Program-made: the position numbers and the translations under genes
Origin: Gelria sp. Kuro-4
GTDB lineage: Bacteria; Bacillota; DTU030; DUMP01
NCBI RefSeq assembly: GCF_019668485.1
Contig: NZ_AP024619.1
Coordinates: forward strand, 62,001-126,000
Direction: 5' to 3'
DNA: 64,000 nucleotides
Shown: positions 61,568 through 64,000 of the stretch, one piece after another
Layout: the number at the start of each line of letters is the position of its first letter
Numbering within the stretch: the first letter of the stretch is position 1
The notes under the pieces: generated by a model
Seen by the model: only the letters and a program-made list of their open reading frames with translations
What the model was told of the DNA's origin: nothing
Database searches by the model: none

Positions 61568-61617
61568 ACTCAACACCTTAACCGCCTGCACAGGAACTGC
61601 TTCCAACTTCCGCCGGG

Positions 61618-61785
61618 CTACCGGTCAATTCTGGATCTCCCCCGGTGAAAGGCGTGAGCCAATACAGCCTTAACCTGCTTGAGGGAAGCGCCGAGAAAAC
61701 GCATGCTGACGATCTGCTGTAAGTGCAGTAATTCCCGGTCGCTGTACACTCCCCGGCAACCTCGAAGGGTGGGACACCGTTCAAT
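61618..61785 (-). pseudogene. MerR-family regulator remnant
   Basis: A frame ending at TAG 61618 reads GVYSDRELLHLQQIVSMRFLGASLKQVKAVLAH, the second half of a MerR winged helix. It begins next to the AOR gene end and has no start codon or dimerisation region. The rest was probably lost when the Rpn duplication or another event replaced it. Confidence 0.7.
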
Positions 61786-61788
61786 TGG

Positions 61789-63639
61789 CTAATCGGCGTA
61801 CTCTTCCAGGCCGAGTTCTCGCAGCTTCGCCGGCGTCGGGATCCCCTCTTCGCTCCAGCCCCGCCATGCATAGTATTCGCCGAGCATCCGGCCTAAGGGC
61901 GGCAGGTTATCCGCCGCACCGCCGCTTCCCCGTTTATGGGTCAGGATGCGCGGCGGCAGGGTGTCGTCCTTACGGCTTATGCCACAGCGCACGTTGTAAA
62001 GGCGCTTGAGATTAAAGATGCGCTCACCGGTCTTCAGAAACTCCTGAAGTGAAACGTCCCAACCGGTTACGTAATTCAGCCAATCGATCATGTGCGTCAC
62101 CTTGACGCCGCCCGACAGCGAGAACTTGCACATCTTTAAGGCATCCAAGAGGCACATCAGGTCCTGGCACTTGGCCGTCAGCTCGCCCTTGGCCTCAACA
62201 CCAAAGCGGTCCTGGATCTCCTCGTACCCCAGCTCGGGCATGGTCACGCTTTTTTCGAACATGTGGGTGAAACCTTGCAGATGGCACGCTCCCCGGTTGG
62301 AGGTGGCGTAGCCTACCGCCACGCTGTTGTAGGCGCGCGGATCGTGAGCGGGAAACTCCAGACCTTTCACATGAACGGCGTATTCTTCCGCCTGCGGCCC
62401 GATGGCTCTGGCCGCCGCCAGCACCCCGTCGGCCAGGACCCGGCCGAACCCCTCTCGCTTGGCGATGCATTGAACCATGGTCAGCATGGCCTCGCCGTTA
62501 CCCCACTGGAGATCGACTCCATCTGTATCTTCTCTAGTTATTAGGCCGTGCTCCCAGCACTCCATGGCAAAGGCGATGGCGGAACCGGTGGAAATTGTAT
62601 CCAGTCCGTAGCGGTTGCAGTATTCGTTGGCCAAGGCTACCGCTTCCAAGTCGTCCACCAGGCAGAGGGCGCCGAGGGAAGCCAGCGTTTCGTACTCCGG
62701 TCCGCCCTGTTCGACTCCGGCGTAATCGCCGCGCTCCAGCTTAACCGTCCTGCCGCAGCCTATGACGCAGGCGCCGCAGTGGTAATTGCGCGTAAGAATC
62801 GTTTCGGCCAGGCGCTGCCCGCCTATTTTAGCCGCGCCCTCAGGCCAGCTGCCCTGGTACCAATTGCGGATGGGAAGATCGCCCAGCTCTTCCATGGCCT
62901 GCAGGCCGCCGGCCGTGCCGAAGCGGGCCATTCCCTGCGTCCGTTCCCTTATGGCCGCCGCCATTTCCTTGGTAAACGCGCGCAGCTTTTCCTCCTCGGC
63001 CACCGCCGGCCGCTTGGTGCCGTACACGGCGATGGCCTTGAGGTTCTTAGAACCCATTACCGCCCCCAAACCGCCGCGCCCGGCCGCCCGGCCGTCACGT
63101 CCGTCGCTCATGACCACGGCCATTCTCACAAGGTTTTCGCCCGCCGGGCCGATGGAGCTGATTACTGCTTTCGGATGCGTTTCGGCCCTGATTAATTCGT
63201 CAACCTCAAAGGTGTCTTTCCCCCACAGGCGGCGGGCCGGACGGATTTCAACTCCTTCTTCGTGCACCCAAAGGTACACGGGTTCACTCGCCTTACCCTT
63301 AACCAAAATGCCGTCATAACCGGCCCGCTTCAACATGATTCCCCAGGTCCCGCCGACATCCCCTTCGCCCCAGATGCCGGTCAGGGGTGATTTGGCCACC
63401 ACGGCATGCCGCCCTGAATTCGGCACGATCGTACCGGTAAAGGGTCCGGTCAGGAAAATGAGCAGGTTTTCAGGCCCCAGGGGATCCGTGCCGGCGTCCG
63501 TTTCCTCGTAAAGGTACTTCGCCGCGAGCCCGCTGCCGCCAATGTACTTGCGCGCGGCTTCCGGGTCGAGCTCTTCGGCCCACGTCCTGCGTTCCGTAAG
63601 ATCGACGCGCAACAGCTTACCCATGTACCCGCAAGGCAT
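61789..63639 (-). CDS. aor: aldehyde:ferredoxin oxidoreductase family protein (tungstopterin enzyme)
   Basis: 616 aa from ATG 63639 (GAAGGAGGAG upstream; the frame to 63678 has no site). AOR signatures: GKLLRVDLTERRTW, IGGSGLAAKYLYEE, KSPLTGIWGEGDVGG, GRGGLGAVMGSKNLKAIAVYG, and the 4Fe-4S Cys motif HCGACVIGC. AOR-family enzymes oxidise aldehydes (or reduce acids) with a bis-pterin tungsten cofactor and ferredoxin. No cofactor genes are in the window. Specific substrate (acetaldehyde, formaldehyde or other) unassigned. Confidence 0.9.
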   Translation of the reverse strand: MPCGYMGKLLRVDLTERRTWAEELDPEAARKYIGGSGLAAKYLYEETDAGTDPLGPENLLIFLTGPFTGTIVPNSGRHAVVAKSPLTGIWGEGDVGGTWGIMLKRAGYDGILVKGKASEPVYLWVHEEGVEIRPARRLWGKDTFEVDELIRAETHPKAVISSIGPAGENLVRMAVVMSDGRDGRAAGRGGLGAVMGSKNLKAIAVYGTKRPAVAEEEKLRAFTKEMAAAIRERTQGMARFGTAGGLQAMEELGDLPIRNWYQGSWPEGAAKIGGQRLAETILTRNYHCGACVIGCGRTVKLERGDYAGVEQGGPEYETLASLGALCLVDDLEAVALANEYCNRYGLDTISTGSAIAFAMECWEHGLITREDTDGVDLQWGNGEAMLTMVQCIAKREGFGRVLADGVLAAARAIGPQAEEYAVHVKGLEFPAHDPRAYNSVAVGYATSNRGACHLQGFTHMFEKSVTMPELGYEEIQDRFGVEAKGELTAKCQDLMCLLDALKMCKFSLSGGVKVTHMIDWLNYVTGWDVSLQEFLKTGERIFNLKRLYNVRCGISRKDDTLPPRILTHKRGSGGAADNLPPLGRMLGEYYAWRGWSEEGIPTPAKLRELGLEEYAD

Positions 63640-63724
63640 TATCCAACTCTCCTCCTTCGCAATTGGTCCTGCAGTCACTTAATTCGCTAAGGCCCGTCGC
63701 TTTTCCTCCGGCCCCCAACGCAGC

Positions 63725-63757
63725 AAGGCCGCACCTCGGCATACGAAGTGCGGCCTT
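63725..63757 (-). terminator. terminator of rRNA operon
   Basis: Minus strand AAGGCCGCAC ... GTGCGGCCTT, 10-bp stem with a 13-nt loop, 10 nt after the 5S end; moderately strong. Confidence 0.75.
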
Positions 63758-63766
63758 GGCAAATAT

Positions 63767-63883
<117 letters not shown>

Positions 63884-64000
63884 TATTAGTCGCCCATGTC
63901 CCTGCCCCTTACCCAGCTTCCTACCATGTCGGCACATTGCTTCTAAGGTAAGGCGACAGGTCGCTTCATCCCTGAAACAGATACCTTAATCGCTTCCTAC

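Larger units (their letters stand above)
60493..61612. repeat. 1.12-kb tandem duplication, copy 2
   Basis: Second unit, one T longer in the terminator tract than copy 1, otherwise almost identical. Confidence 0.95.

Overview
The window reads as chromosome of an endospore-forming, strictly anaerobic, fairly high-GC Firmicute of the Clostridia, most like the Moorella / Thermoanaerobacterales group (inferred from gene content and order; no search was possible). Pointers are the sigH-rlmB-thyX-mrnC-cysS-gltX-ispF-ispD-PIN/TRAM-carD order, ctsR-mcsA-mcsB-clpC-radA, rex beside a sensory [FeFe] hydrogenase, split feoB, ThyX in place of ThyA, and a tungsten-type aldehyde:ferredoxin oxidoreductase.

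Region 1 (1-12175) is the integrase-proximal part of a prophage or prophage-like element inserted at the 3' end of a tRNA-Thr(UGU) gene. From right to left it has a tyrosine integrase and LexA/CI-type repressor (+ strand), a divergent operator/promoter region, then a long leftward early operon: two XRE regulators, a DEAD/SNF2 helicase, a Cas4-like nuclease, a Sak4-like RecA-fold ATPase, a DUF669 protein, a winged-helix-like protein, a 193-aa protein with RAMP-like hints bracketed by striking degenerate pentanucleotide arrays, and about 18 tiny genes. Several of these (2115-1957, 3080-2961, 4218-4039, 4428-4312) are very short. A tRNA-like element, repeated GC-rich hairpins, an amber-interrupted FlbD-like gene and a second, phage-type thyX running off the left edge also lie here.

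Region 2 (12183-53257) is housekeeping chromosome, nearly all on the minus strand: translation, rRNA maturation and isoprenoid genes; carD; ilvE; a Fur-box-preceded feo operon; the CtsR-controlled protein quality-control operon; a purine permease and guaB; rex, a SpoIIE/PP2C phosphatase, a HydS-type sensory hydrogenase and a small [2Fe-2S] protein; a complete branched-chain amino acid ABC transporter; and a serine/threonine degradation module (sdaAB, sdaAA, ilvA, symporter) with a YheO/DauR-like regulator and a candidate operator.

Region 3 (53500-61790) is an accessory stretch, in part more AT-rich: FMN-binding protein plus ApbE, a single-gene TIR-like candidate defence protein with a perfect consensus promoter, a decayed IS21 element against a truncated serine recombinase, tRNA-Ala(CGC) and tRNA-Asn(GUU), a near-perfect 1.12-kb tandem duplication of an Rpn-family nuclease gene, and a MerR remnant. 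Region 4 (61789-64000) holds an AOR-family oxidoreductase and the 5S end of a leftward rRNA operon.
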